This document shows positions 21,294 to 32,121 of a stretch of DNA of 64,000 nucleotides, piece by piece. The stretch covers positions 2,241,001 to 2,305,000 of the forward strand of contig CM062208.1 of NCBI GenBank assembly GCA_031216445.1. Reading direction: 5' to 3'. A program made the position numbers and the translations under genes. Source of the DNA: Lateolabrax maculatus (lineage: Eukaryota; Chordata; Actinopteri; Acropomatiformes; Lateolabracidae). Position 1 is the first letter of the stretch. Each line of letters starts with the position of its first letter. The notes beneath the pieces are model-generated. The model was given only the letters and a program-made list of their open reading frames with translations, did not search any database and was not told the origin of the DNA.

Positions 21294-21887
21294 CTGCACA
21301 CACACACACACACGCACACGCGCACACACCGTAAACTGCGTGGTGAAGTCGTGCGGTGCTCTTTGGTGGAGCTAAGGAGCGGCTTGACAGTAAAACAGGG
21401 AGGCAGAGCAGGGCGTGCGTGCGTCAGTGCGCGGAGATAGGCTGGTCTGCACACACACACACACACACACACACTCCTATTCTCTCTCCCCGTTGGTTCA
21501 GTCCCCAGCCTGACACACACCTCTCCCCGCACAGAGCGTCTGTGCGCGGCAGCAGCAGCATGTGCTGCTGGAGTGATTCAGGGATTCAGCAGGAGAGTTA
21601 TTACCGCTGGAGACCGGCCCTGCTCTGACATGACGACTGAGGAAGAGTAATGATGGCAGCAGAGAGCGTCGTCTTAGTCACAGAGTGGGAGATCATCTGA
21701 AGAACAACAGCTGGGCAGACCGCCACGACTTTTAAAGGTCCACACACACACACACACACACACACACAGCACTGTTCAGCTGGTGACTAAGCCCCCTTTA
21801 GACAAACACATGTAACCCAGAACCACCAGCACTGATTCACTCAACCTCTCAAACACAAATACACACACACACTCTCTCATTTTCCCC

Positions 21888-21918
<31 letters not shown>
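21294..21918. repeat. Series of (CA)n microsatellites
   Basis: CA arrays at 21294-21328, 21450-21474, 21740-21768 and 21889-21918, embedded in GC-rich unique sequence. All run CA on the plus strand. Confidence 0.9.
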
Positions 21919-21925
<7 letters not shown>

Positions 21926-22163
21926 GAGAGCTGGTAACCAGGAGAGACGGCGTCCACCGACCAGCGGGGATGTGCGCGCCGGGTCCCGGCTCTGCAGACT
22001 CCAGCCGTCACTGTGTCACAGCCAATCACATCCGCCGGCTGCCAGGTCCATTCATAAAGAAGCCACACCGCGCTGTACGATCACCCCCACCCCCACCCAG
22101 ACGCTCAGTTCATTCATGCCCTCTGAGCAGAAGGAGTGGACAGTGCTATCTGTGTCAAATGAA

Positions 22164-22345
22164 GGGGGGGGGGGGGGGGGCTGAGAGGAAGCGCTGCATC
22201 TGTATGAAAATGTATTTTGCCTATTAACCAAACCACAAAGACTTATTTTTATCCCTCGGCTGCACACCGTCAGAAGAGACCGTGTCAGGTATATTATTAC
22301 AGCACTGACGACAGTACATACCATACATAGCGCCCCCCCCCCCCC
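22164..22345. repeat. G17 and C13 homopolymers 150 bp apart
   Basis: Seventeen Gs at 22164-22180 and thirteen Cs at 22333-22345 on the same strand. They can pair with each other, or each can form quadruplex or i-motif structures. They lie just downstream of the candidate minus-strand first exon, so they would be intronic to that transcript. Confidence 0.85.
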
Positions 22346-22688
22346 AGTCTGATCCCGGACCACAGCCAGTCGACTATGTAACAGTGAATCAGCTCTTCTG
22401 GATCTCTCACCGCCACAAGCGACCGTTCACCCCGACTCAGACTGAGAGCGAGCCGGCGGGGACGGAGACATGAAGACGGGCCATGTGACTTTCACACTCA
22501 CACGTTTCCTCTTCTTTCTTTCTTCTTTTTTTTTCACACACTTTTTTATGAAAAAGTAGTCCCTGTGAGAGCGCGCGGGCAGTGCGCGCTGAACGCGTCC
22601 CCGGTCCGGTGCTGGTCTGGAGACAGTTCCTCAGCCTTTAACTTGTAACATATGATATCCATCTACTTTCTTTCCTTTTTTCACTTAC
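22346..22688. other. CpG-rich unique segment
   Basis: GC-rich with many CpGs (GAGAGCGCGCGGGCAGTGCG, then CGCTGAACGCGTCC at about 22567-22600), forming one shoulder of a CpG-island-like region. No frame stands out. Confidence 0.4.
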
Positions 22689-22870
22689 CCGTCTGGTTGA
22701 GAGTAGTGTTTCCTCCTGCCGCTGAGTTTGGAGTGAAGGGAACCCCCCCACCCTCTCCTCCCTCCCCCGGTCTCTCTTCCTCTGCTGTCCTTCTTTAAGT
22801 TTTTCCTCCGTTCCTGGGTGTCCTTCGCTCGGTCCCTGCGTCAAACAGGGATTCCGGGTTCCCCTTCACT
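22689..22870 (-). other. Candidate untranslated first exon, minus strand
   Basis: On the minus strand the CpG-rich sequence ends in CTCAACCAGACGG, followed at 22688 by GTAAGTGA, a full-consensus 5' splice donor. No acceptor precedes it within this block. A CCAAT box and a CRE-like site lie just upstream on the same strand, so this fits a first, probably non-coding, exon. The upper boundary is an estimate because the start site cannot be read. No ATG frame is convincing. Downstream candidate exons on the same strand are at 16655-16730 and 14955-15024. The gene is not identified. Confidence 0.35.
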
Positions 22871-22890
22871 TTAACTTCGCTTGGTCCAAC

Positions 22891-22920
22891 AGAGGGAGAG
22901 AGAGGGAGAGAGAGGGAGAG
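22891..22920. repeat. Three tandem AGAGGGAGAG units
   Basis: An exact 10-base purine unit repeated three times, between the candidate exon and the CCAAT box. On the minus strand it is a pyrimidine tract of the kind often found near vertebrate start sites. Confidence 0.8.
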
Positions 22921-22925
22921 ACGCT

Positions 22926-22953
22926 ATTGGGTAACAACTCCTCACCCACGTCA
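22926..22953 (-). promoter_or_regulatory. Candidate promoter: CCAAT box and CRE-like site
   Basis: On the minus strand TGACGTGG (22953-22946) is followed by ACCCAATAGCG (CCAAT at 22930-22926). Both lie upstream of the candidate first exon in a CpG-rich setting. This spacing fits a TATA-less promoter starting near 22830-22880. Inference from motifs only. Confidence 0.35.
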
Positions 22954-23128
22954 CTGTCCACGGCCGCGCAAAGAAAAAAAACCTGCCGGAGCTGAACTCC
23001 TGAAAGACTTCATCCTTACATGTCTCCTCATCTCTGCCTGTCTTCTCTTCCTCCTCCCGTTGCATTCTTCTGAGTGTAATCAGTAACAGGCTTAAAGTGA
23101 CAGCAGCACTACACAACCGGCTCTCTCT

Positions 23129-23370
23129 CTCACACACACACACACACACGTTTCTCACACAGCCACACAGGCAGACAGTGTGTGTGAGTGTGTGTGTGTG
23201 TGAGTGTGTGTGAGTGTGTGTGTGCGTCCCTCTGGGCTAAAGGTGCTTTCCCAGCGCTCTGGAGACACCACAGCCGTTAAACTCCCTACAAGCCCCGCCA
23301 AAGTTGCGCTATCACATGTTTCACAGCAGCTTTCCCTTCTCTTCTCTTCTCTTCTCTTCTCTTCTCTTCT
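23129..23370. repeat. CA, TG and CTTCT arrays
   Basis: A CA array at about 23131-23150, an interrupted TG array at 23178-23224 and seven CTTCT pentanucleotide units at 23336-23370, followed by more CT-rich sequence. Confidence 0.9.
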
Positions 23371-23668
23371 CCCCTCTCTCTCTCTTTTCTCTCTCACCCC
23401 CTTTTCCACCCTCCCTCCTCTCCCTCAGCCCCCCTGACTGACACTGTCGGACACACTCTCTCACACACACTCAGGAGCAGGCTCTTATAGTGTGGCTGTT
23501 AAAGAGGGGGCCGAGCCTGCTGCAGCAGAGGGCAGTGTCCTGTTACACAGCTCTCAATTGAGGTTAGAGAGAGGACATCCATTCAGAAAAAAGAGAGGAG
23601 GGAAGAGGGAGGGGGAGAGGGAGGAGGAAAAGAGTAAGGGCAGCCTCTCCGTCGCTCGCTCTCTCTCT

Positions 23669-23670
<2 letters not shown>

Positions 23671-23720
<50 letters not shown>

Positions 23721-23843
23721 CTTCAAAAGCAGGAAACTCCAGTGCCAGAGAGTTTTTTTTTTTGGGGGGGGGGATGTAGAAAAGGGACCCGTCTCTAAAT
23801 AAGGGAAACGAGGCAGGGACATGAGCCGCCCCCCCTCCCCCCT

Positions 23844-23870
<27 letters not shown>
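23671..23870. repeat. (TG)n then (CA)n, opposed pair
   Basis: A TG array at 23671-23713 (43 bases) and a CA array at 23844-23870 flank a T9G9-containing segment. The two arrays are complementary on one strand and could form a long stem. Confidence 0.9.
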
Positions 23871-23874
<4 letters not shown>

Positions 23875-24540
23875 GAAAACACACACAGCGGCCACAGTAG
23901 AGGGGTCTTTATGACTCCCAGCCTCACTGGCAGCACTTCACCCCCCACCCATGCACACATACACCCACATAAACAAACACTATACGTGCACCTCGTCTCA
24001 GCTGCTCCACACAGTTCAGTCTATCGAAAAAAAATGGTTTAAAAGAAGAAGAAAAAGAAACAGAGAGATGGGCAGCTGATTGCCGACCACAAAGAGAAAG
24101 TACCCGAGTTTACAAGAACACACAGGCCCGTAAACATGTGAGTAACCCCGTGGTGACCACAGCTACTAAAAAAGAAAGTACCTGAGAGTACAGAGGCAGA
24201 ACCGGACACCAGTGGAAGCTGACGGTCACAAGACGAGAGGCGAGGACGCCCGAGGCCTGGGGAAGGCTGCAGGGGTCGTTACCATCTGCTGACCCCTAAC
24301 TCGGAGCTCCTTAACCTCTCATCCTGACCCGCAACTGCCCTTGGCCTTGGCTCACCACCCTGTTCTCGACCGCCCCTCACCTACATCCTGCCACTTCACC
24401 CCACTTCTATTACCCCCAGCCACACCTATCAACGGTCCCGTGCCGCCCCACCCTGCCCCGCCCGTTCCCTGCTTCCTCCTCCTCCTCATCCTCCTCCTTC
24501 CTCCGCCCTGACGGCGTTTGGGGCGAGGGTGGGCTGGGGT
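23871..24540. other. C-rich non-coding DNA
   Basis: After short CA runs, the sequence at 24300-24510 is strongly C-rich on the plus strand with CCTCCTC repetitions. No gene is recognised. Confidence 0.4.
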
Positions 24541-24760
24541 TTTTGAATGGGAGTCTCGTACATCAGGAATTACATAGTTGGCTTCTTACTCACAGGAGGC
24601 AATGTGACTCATCAAAGGCCATGCTGCACCCATGCTACGCTCCCGTTACACATTATTGTGGCTCGCAAACACGCACACACAGGAGACCCGCCTTTGTCAA
24701 GGTCCATTCATAACTATTTAAATAACCTCAGTGAGTCATGTAACAAGTTGTGTTAAGTAT
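24541..24760. other. Candidate conserved non-coding element
   Basis: Repeat-free sequence with CATCAGGAATTACATAG, TGTGACTCATC (AP-1/MAF-like), CCATGCTGC, TTACACATTATTGTGG and CATTCATAACTATTTAAATA. This AT-core-rich pattern with few low-complexity stretches resembles vertebrate developmental enhancers. The 69-codon frame across it has no protein signature. Needs alignment with other fishes. Confidence 0.3.
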
Positions 24761-26072
24761 TTTTTGACCTATATACACAAAGTCTGCATTGTCACCTTGA
24801 GGAACAATCTCTTCGGTCAGACGTTACCTGCCTTTATGGCCCCTTAACATGGAGCTACATTTGTCACTTATTGTTTTTTTCTATGTCCATGAGTTATTCT
24901 CAGATTGTTTAATTTGAATATTTTTAAAAAACAGGAAAAAAAAGATTAGAAAAAGTCAAAGAAATTAAGCAGAATATAGTTTTTTCTTCCGCCCTGTGGC
25001 TTCAGACCGCCTCATGGGCTGCAGCTTCAGCATCTAAGGCATCAACCTACATGGCTTCATGGTCGGTTTATGTGTGGAAAGAGAGTGAGTGGGTGGAGGT
25101 GAATCACAGCCTGTCGTGTGTCGAGCCAGTGTATGGTTTTATGTGTGCTTCTCATCGCGTTCAATGTGTGCCGCCGAGCCCCGGCAGCAGGCTGGGCTCA
25201 GGGCGGGGGATGACTCAGGGCGGGAGCGGGTAAATGACTCCAGACCTGCCGACAAACAGCGGCATTAACCTGCAGGAGCCACAGAGATGTTCAACTTTTT
25301 GATGTTCTGAAACGGCAAAGGTTTCTCTGCTGATTCTTCTCTCAGGTTGTTCTGAAAACAAATTCTAGTCTTGTGTGGAGCTATTTCAGTTCGACCGTTT
25401 TATTCGGCTGCTGCCTGCCAAAAGCAGCAATCTGACAGATTATTCTTGATCTTGTTATTCAGCTGCTCTGCAAAGCCAGGGACAATGAGTCATTGGGAAA
25501 GAAATTATTTTTTTTTCTTAACAAGGGGGTGATTTCATGTTGAAAAAGAAAATAATGCTGCGGTATTGACAAATTATTAATCTACACTCATTCAACCAGA
25601 AAACAATTTCAAATACAAAAATCATAACGAAACGAAGCAATTTAATTGACAGTGTAGCTATTTATTATTTATTTTGTAGAATTGAGAGAATGATGCCTTA
25701 GCTATCAGTTTACTAACAAATTAAATATAAAATATAAACTTTTAAATAAAAAAGTGTTTGAAATAATGTTAACATTCAAACACAATTATAAAAAAATATC
25801 CCCCGTATAATTTAATATAATTGGTGATAAATTCAGGTGTAACTGACGTCGAGTTAGTTTGAGCGTTTGTGAAATTTAAAAACTGCCACGTTTCATATCA
25901 TGTGAGCCAGAGTTTGACATTAAAGTCTCCACTTAAGTTTGTCTTAAAGAGTAAAGTTTCGCAGTAACTGAGAGCTTTGCCATTTTAGAATGTGACTCAG
26001 TCTATTGTGGGCACAAACTGAGCACCGCCTGCTTGCTTTCACTGGGTGGATACAAGGGCGGAGATGTGTTTC
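24761..26072. other. AT-rich non-coding DNA with a unique GC segment
   Basis: AT-rich for most of its length. A compact GC-rich piece at 25180-25280 contains two TGACTC AP-1-like cores 29 bases apart and could be regulatory. No gene is recognised. Confidence 0.35.
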
Positions 26073-26073
26073 A

Positions 26074-26156
26074 ACACACACACACACACGCACGCACACA
26101 CACGCACACACGCACATACATGCACTGCAACAGGCGGGGGCCTTTCCTTCGTGTAG

Positions 26157-26193
<37 letters not shown>
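26074..26193. repeat. (CA)n microsatellite pair
   Basis: An interrupted CA array at 26074-26120 and a perfect CA array at 26159-26193. Confidence 0.95.
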
Positions 26194-26195
<2 letters not shown>

Positions 26196-27349
26196 GGAGA
26201 TTGCAGTGGAGAGGAAGCTGGGGATTCCTGAGATTCCTGTGGACAAAAAGGTGTGAACTCGGGCAGCCGAGCAGCCTGGGAATTCTGCTGGGTTGGCTTG
26301 AGAGGCGGTTTAATGGCTGACCAGAGTTGCTGGTGACACAGAGAGAGAGATAAAAAAAAAAAAAAACAGAAAGAAGGAAAAAGAGAGAGAGAGCTGGAGA
26401 GATAAAGTCAAAGAATTCAAACAACAGGAAAGAGAAGGAGACGGAGAGAGAATGTGAGACAATGTTGAAATGAAACAGAGGAGCTCTGTGTTTAGATAGA
26501 ACTACTGATTTATAAAATCTGCTAATAATCAGTCAATAATGTGGGGTTTTGGGTTATTGAGAATATTCAGAATAATGCCAAAAATTATGAAAGAGACAGA
26601 GAGAATGAGCTACATGTGGAGCCCCACACAAAAATAACATAATAAACAGTGAAATTTAGCTGTGTGTGTGTTTTAAATTGTCTCAGCTAATGGAAGCAAA
26701 ATGCCCAATAATACAACCAGATTACTGTCTTTAAATTGTAATTTTTTTCTGTGCAAACTAAACGTGGTCAGAGAGAAAGTGATCTGGACTGGGAGAAGGA
26801 GACAGAAGGACGCGCAGTGACAGGAGCTGCAGTATGTTTCCAGTCAAGTTTGGAAATGTCACAGTGCAGTGAAATGCAGAAACAGCAGATTTTCCCCCAG
26901 CAGGGTGAAGTGAATAAATTGCCTTCCCGAATTTAAAATACATATATATAATAAAGACGGAGTCCTTCAGCGCTTCAGTCAACAGTGATATTTCACGCAG
27001 CCATCAAGACAATATTCTCACACGCCAACTAATGGCCATACATCTGAGGTATGTGTGTCACACGTGGTGAAAGGTGTTGATGGGACATTTCTGGACAGGT
27101 GTGAGCACATTTATCCACACATTTCACATTTCAGAACATGTAATGGCACCTTTGAAGTATAACACACTTCTAAACTAAGCAAGCACCACTTTTTCACACA
27201 TGCATTTCCATCAAAACCTATTGCAAAATTTCTCCACTTGCCCAAAATTTTCCAAGTCAAGCAACCTACCAAGCAACATCAAGGAAGATATTAGATATAT
27301 AATACACTACTTAAAATTCAGATTCTGAATCAGGTGATGACAATAATCT
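26194..27349. other. Non-coding DNA with purine-rich tract
   Basis: A GA/A-rich tract lies at 26338-26455, including a run of 15 or more As near 26352. The remainder is AT-rich and unremarkable. Confidence 0.4.
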
Positions 27350-27869
27350 CACACACCCACACACACCCACACACACACACACACACACAGACATAGAGGC
27401 AGCATGGGGAGTTTATCATAGATGCACCTGTCCCCCCAAGATTGAAACTCTCAGCCAGTGACGGACAAGAACAGACGTAACAGCGACGTCATTTCATTCA
27501 CACACACACACCCACACCCACACACACTCACACACACACACTTCAGAATAAGCACACACTTGCAAACCAACAGAAGAGGAGACCAGGAGATGGAAACATG
27601 GCAGGCAAACCCCCCCCACCGTTGCCTCTGTGCCTATGAGGAAGTGTGTGTGTGTGTGTGGCATGGGCCACACTGACTATATTAGGCCGGCCTGCACACA
27701 GATACAACTGTGATGTCACGGTCACGCTGCGGAGGCATGACTCCTCGTCTTATCTCTCACCACTGTGCTTGTTCTACATAGCTCTGCCCTGCGGTAACGA
27801 GTGTGTGTGTGTGTGTGTTTATCGCCCTGTGATAAGCCCCCCCCTCAGTGACACGGGGGGGGGGGGGGG
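27350..27869. repeat. CA/TG arrays and a G15 run
   Basis: CA arrays at 27350-27389 and 27498-27541, TG arrays at about 27643-27660 and 27800-27818, and a 15-base G run at 27855-27869. Confidence 0.85.
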
Positions 27870-28767
27870 ACCTGGCAGACGGGCACCTCTGAGCCCGGAG
27901 GAACATCCCGAGCAGCTTGAGCTGTGATGTGTTTTGGTGTTTGTATTTTCCGATTCCTGTGTTACACACACTTCACACAGATTCTTCTGTTGTGATGCAC
28001 TGGTTAGGTTAAATAAAGTAATAGGTTTCATAGCAGTAGTATTAAAGGGTAATTCCTGTGTATTACGTATAATTTCACCTCTCAGCTTCGTCACTTGTGT
28101 TTCTTGTCCCGTTGGACTTCTTTTCAGCAACATTCCCAGATTTAAATCAACTTGATGGCTAAAATTCATATTACTAGTGGAGAAAAAAGTATTTGGATCC
28201 TAAATAAAATATTACTATTTTGCAATTATCTGGATTTAAAGTTTTATACAACCATTCCATAAGGTTTTATGTTTTATATTATTAAACGCCTTTATTTTAC
28301 TATAGGCGACAACATTTCTATCAAAGTTAATACAGTTTATTTTATTTATTTTTTTATTTATAATTATTTCCATTGACTAGGAGTGGCTCACTTGGGAAAA
28401 GCTGTCAATCAAATCTGATTTAACCACACGTACACGGTCCTGATGAAGCAGATTAGTTGAGCTTTTTGAGCGTCAAACTCTTATAAATAATAATTAAAAA
28501 AAACGTATTTAGTCATCAATATAAAATGTTCCAGGTAAAAACTTAAGATTTGAAACAAGGAGCATGTAAGCAGCATTTAATGTTGTAACTGTACCTACTC
28601 TGTTTATTGTTGGATTGATTAATTTAAAAACCCCCATGTTTTATAAGCTTTTATTTGTTTTGGATGTAACTAACTAGAAACAACACATGTCAAATAAGTG
28701 CACGAGAGTGACAAGTACAATATTTCTCTCGTAAATACAGTGCTTGAGTAAATGCACCTTTATAACT
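27870..28767. other. AT-rich non-coding DNA
   Basis: No repeat family, RNA gene or supported frame is recognised. Confidence 0.45.
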
Positions 28768-29014
28768 GTTAATATGTGTTGTGACTGTACACAGATCAGG
28801 TCACACCTTAAGAATTACAGAAATGATTCTGCCGTTATTTGAGTGAATTAACTTTCACATTAGCCTTTGATGAAAAGCAACACATAAAAAATAGTAAAAA
28901 AAACATCTTTTTAGTAAAATAACATAATAGTGATGCTAAACTAAATGGATAATGTGAAAGTTTATTCACTCAAATAACGGCAAAATCATTTCTGTAATTC
29001 TTAAGGCGTGACCT
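28768..29014. repeat. Long inverted repeat (65-bp arms), possible MITE
   Basis: The left arm 28798-28862 starts AGGTCACACCTTAAGAATTA. The right arm 28950-29014 is its reverse complement with three mismatches over 65 bases. The spacer is 87 bases and AT-rich. It would fold into a long stable hairpin. The left arm with about 30 further bases on its left recurs as a single arm at 30481-30605. It is either a foldback transposon or the product of a local inverted duplication. No coding capacity. Confidence 0.85.
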
Positions 29015-29028
29015 ATAATGTCACCTAC

Positions 29029-29052
29029 GTGTGTGTGTGTGTGTGTGTGTGT
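29029..29052. repeat. (GT)n microsatellite
   Basis: A perfect GT array starting 15 bases after the right arm of the inverted repeat. Confidence 0.9.
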
Positions 29053-29865
29053 GCTGTTTTAGAGCTTGCATGACAGCATTGTGCCTCCTTTAAAGGAGAG
29101 TGGCGCTCCACCCCGTCGTCCCCGCCCTGCGAGTCCCTCTCCTCCCCGCTCCTCTTTTCCTCTCTGTCCTCCCCCCTTTCCTCTTCCTCTTCCCTACCGA
29201 GGTGTCAGAGGAAAAACAGCTACAGAGCGAGTCTCCCCCCCCTCCCTCTCTCCCCCCTCTCTCTCTTCCACAACCACACAGTGTGGGCTATGTGAAGGCA
29301 GTGACTCCTCTGCTGGCTGGCCCACTCACAGGATATAAGAGCTGCGAGCCCTGCCAAGGCGGTGAGGGGTCACACTGTGGAGAATGTGTGTGTGTGTGAG
29401 GATGACTGTGTCACACATGTGCTCCCCCGCCGGCTGGTGGCTGTCTGAGCGGCGACACCGACAGCAGACGCCCTCATCCTGACGCTTCAGGGCGGAGAAG
29501 GCTTCTTGTGAAACATTCCACTCTCCCCCACCGCTCTGACCAGCGTTTCCTGTTCTCACTTCCCTGTCCTTCCCCTCCCGCTCCTCGCCTGTCCCACCTC
29601 CGCCTCGCCTCCGCACGCCAATGTTATCCTCCAGCATTTCCCGCCCTCCCCCATCTACCGCTGCTGCGCACCCCCTGGCTCCAGCCCCCACGCCCCAGAC
29701 TGGTGGACTCCCTTTGGGTTTCCTGGAGAACCACCTTCCATTATCAGAGCGGCCGGCCCAGCCCAGAAACAGGGTCATTGTGTCCCTGAGCCTGACCTCC
29801 ACCTCTGGGGATGGACTTTTGAAATATGCTGAAATGGAACTATACTGTAATAACTTCATTGATTA
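29053..29865. other. GC-rich, C-rich block without a recognised gene
   Basis: Pyrimidine-rich tracts (29120-29275) are followed by CpG-containing unique sequence and a TATAAGAG motif at 29334. A 177-codon minus-strand frame (29326-29859) and overlapping plus-strand frames (29066-29399, 29508-29866) all run through it. Mutually overlapping long frames are expected where GC content suppresses stop codons. Glycine/arginine- or proline-rich translations and the lack of domains argue against coding. A promoter or enhancer role is possible. Confidence 0.3.
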
Positions 29866-30057
29866 AGGGTCTGACGCTAAAGCCAAGTCAGACTGTTTCT
29901 ATCTCTCAATAAATGGTCGGTCAGTTCTACTATCTACCAACATGATGATCACTTCTGAGGAGGGAGTGTCTGAATCAGTGACACCTGCTTCAACCTTTCT
30001 TAAGAAGCTTTCGATCCACCTAAAACTGTATTAAGATGTGTTCTGACGGGTCTAAAC

Positions 30058-30236
30058 TAGAGCTGAAGTGATTAATCGATCAACAGAAAATGAATCTGTA
30101 ACTATTTTGATAAACGCAAAACATTAGGCACCTTGTGAGGATTTGCTGTTTTTCTTTGTTTCATGTGATATTAAACTGAATATTTGGACAACATCATATT
30201 TATCAATAATGAAAATTATCATTAGCTGCAGCCCTA
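30058..30236. mobile_element. hAT-type MITE with 8-bp target duplication
   Basis: The element runs from TAGAGCTGAAGTGATTAATC to ATTAGCTGCAGCCCTA, the same family as 13793-14015 in the opposite orientation. It is flanked by GTCTAAAC (30050-30057) and GTCTAAAT (30237-30244), identical at seven of eight bases. An 8-bp duplication with short terminal inverted repeats places it in the hAT superfamily. It is 179 bp and encodes nothing. Confidence 0.8.
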
Positions 30237-30480
30237 GTCTAAATGCTGTTTCGGGGTCTTTTTTTTTCACCCTGCAAAAGACAGAATATTTTCCTCAGAG
30301 CATGAAAATGGCCAAATTTCAACATACAGAAGAAATTGCCACCAGATATTAGCTGTCAGTCACCTTGCAAAAACCTGCATTAGTCAAATGTTCATAGGAT
30401 GTAAGGCATTTCCTCCAGATGATCAGACTCAATAAGTATCTCACTATCCAGGGTGAATTATAGTCCTGTACAAGCAGTCG

Positions 30481-30605
30481 TGTGTTGTGACTGTGCCCTT
30501 TCTACTGAGCATGCCCAGATCAGGTCACACCTTAAGAATTACAGAAATTATTTTGCCGTTACTTGAGTGAATTAACTCTCACATTAGCCTTTGATGAAAA
30601 GCCAC
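30481..30605. repeat. Single-arm copy of the 28.8-kb inverted repeat
   Basis: The sequence matches 28774-28879 closely, including the shared upstream TGTGTTGTGACTGT, an 18-base difference next to it, and the shared arm CAGATCAGGTCACACC onward to TTGATGAAAAGC. The opposite arm is absent. It shows that the duplication extends beyond the palindrome arm. Confidence 0.8.
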
Positions 30606-31320
30606 ATTTGTGCAAAGTCATGGCCAGAAACATGTTTATTAACCCGGACACGATCGCCGGGTGACAAACGTTCCCTATCGCTTATGACGAATGGATTATG
30701 CATATGTATGTGCATGCGCAAGTGTGGAATGTGAGCATGTCATTCACAGGAGATTAAATGGACATGCAGCACGGAGCCCCGTTCTCTCAGCTCCTTGTTT
30801 CAGAGAGCAGGCGGAGTGAGAAGTGGTTCCAGCAGATGGGGCTGGGTCTGATACGACCATCTGTTTCAGAAGTGCAAGAAAATGAGAGACTGGGGCTGGG
30901 ACTGTGCTGTGAAGAGTTTCTCTATAGTTATGTGTCGAGATTTGAGCCTAAAACGTGCAGAAGTGTTCTGGGAAGTTGCAGAGCTGCGTATAAGAGTCAC
31001 TTATTGTCTAATACCAACAACACTGATGTTTAAAAAATACAAAATGAGATTTAAAATACAAAACAAAGGAAGATGCAAACTAAAACCTGCATCCTCTGCC
31101 ATCTACTGTACTTCATTAGCACGTCTGCAATCGCAGCAGCCATCAGCTCATCACTGTCTGCAGTTTCAGCGGTTACTTCCCCCTCTCTCGCTGATTCTCC
31201 AGGACGAGTACGAGGAACTGTTTCTTCGAATGCTGGCAGGGAGAGGACTCGAGCAGCGTGTTTCTTCCCTCAGCGGTCTCCTGTCTGGGGGCTTCGCAGC
31301 GGGCTGACTCACAGCCCCGG
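30606..31320. other. Non-coding DNA, nothing recognised
   Basis: Contains CATATGTATGTGCATGCGCA near 30700 and a unique GC-richer segment at 31090-31310. Frames at 30758-31307 have no domain. Confidence 0.35.
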
Positions 31321-31366
31321 CCCACTCTTCCCTCCCACTCTTCCCTCCCACTCTTCCCTCCCACTC
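31321..31366. repeat. 13-bp minisatellite
   Basis: Three exact copies of CCCACTCTTCCCT plus a partial fourth. Because 13 is not a multiple of three, all frames are cycled. Confidence 0.9.
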
Positions 31367-31501
31367 AGCCCCAGCCGTACCCCAGCGTGGGAGGCAGCGC
31401 AGCCCAGGACCAGAGCCTCCGGCTGGGCACACACATGCAGCCAGCACGGGCCCACGGCTCTGGAGCTTTGGCTTTCATTCCCCTCACCCACACAGAAACA
31501 A

Positions 31502-31527
31502 AAACACACACACACACACACACACAC
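31502..31527. repeat. (CA)n microsatellite
   Basis: A short CA array. The surrounding frames are repeat translations. Confidence 0.9.
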
Positions 31528-32121
31528 TGCCTACCCACATGCAGTAGGCTACCCACACTGATTTTTAGAGCACCTCTTTAATGATGTCATGTGCCTTACA
31601 TCTGAAGGGAGCAGAGGCAGGGGAAACACGTGGGAGTGTGTGTGGGCCGTACATGCTGCATGTGTGTGTTTGTGTGTGAATCATGCTGCCAGATTTGTTT
31701 GTTTTTTTTTTTGGGGGGGGTTACATTAAGTACACTAAAATGTTTCATGTACACATGTCTTGCAAGCTACTGTACGTAAAGAGCTCCTAACACGGCTGCA
31801 CTCAGTAGGTTGCAGTTATTTCTTTTTTTATATCAGAGCCACAGGAGAGGATTTTGATCTCATGAAAAGACACTGATGAGTGTGATGGATGGGTTTCAGG
31901 TGTAGCAACTGCACTGGGAAGAGCAGTATTTTATGAGAAGAGACCCTGGTAATATCTTGACGTAAAACTCACAGTGCAAAGGTGCATTAACAAATATCTC
32001 AAATTAACAAAAACCTCAATTTGACAAGGAGAGTCTGGTTTGCACTGCCACTTTCCATCTGATGGATGAATACACACTAATTCTGCATCAGTTAAAATTG
32101 TAGATAACGTGTGATTCTTAC
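31528..32121. other. Non-coding DNA
   Basis: Includes a T10G8 homopolymer junction at about 31705-31721. Nothing else recognised. Confidence 0.4.

Noticed and set aside
29326..29859. 177-codon minus-strand open frame
   Set aside because: It lies in a GC-rich, C-rich block where both strands are open, its translation is glycine/arginine-rich with no domain, and part of it is translated TG/CA repeat.
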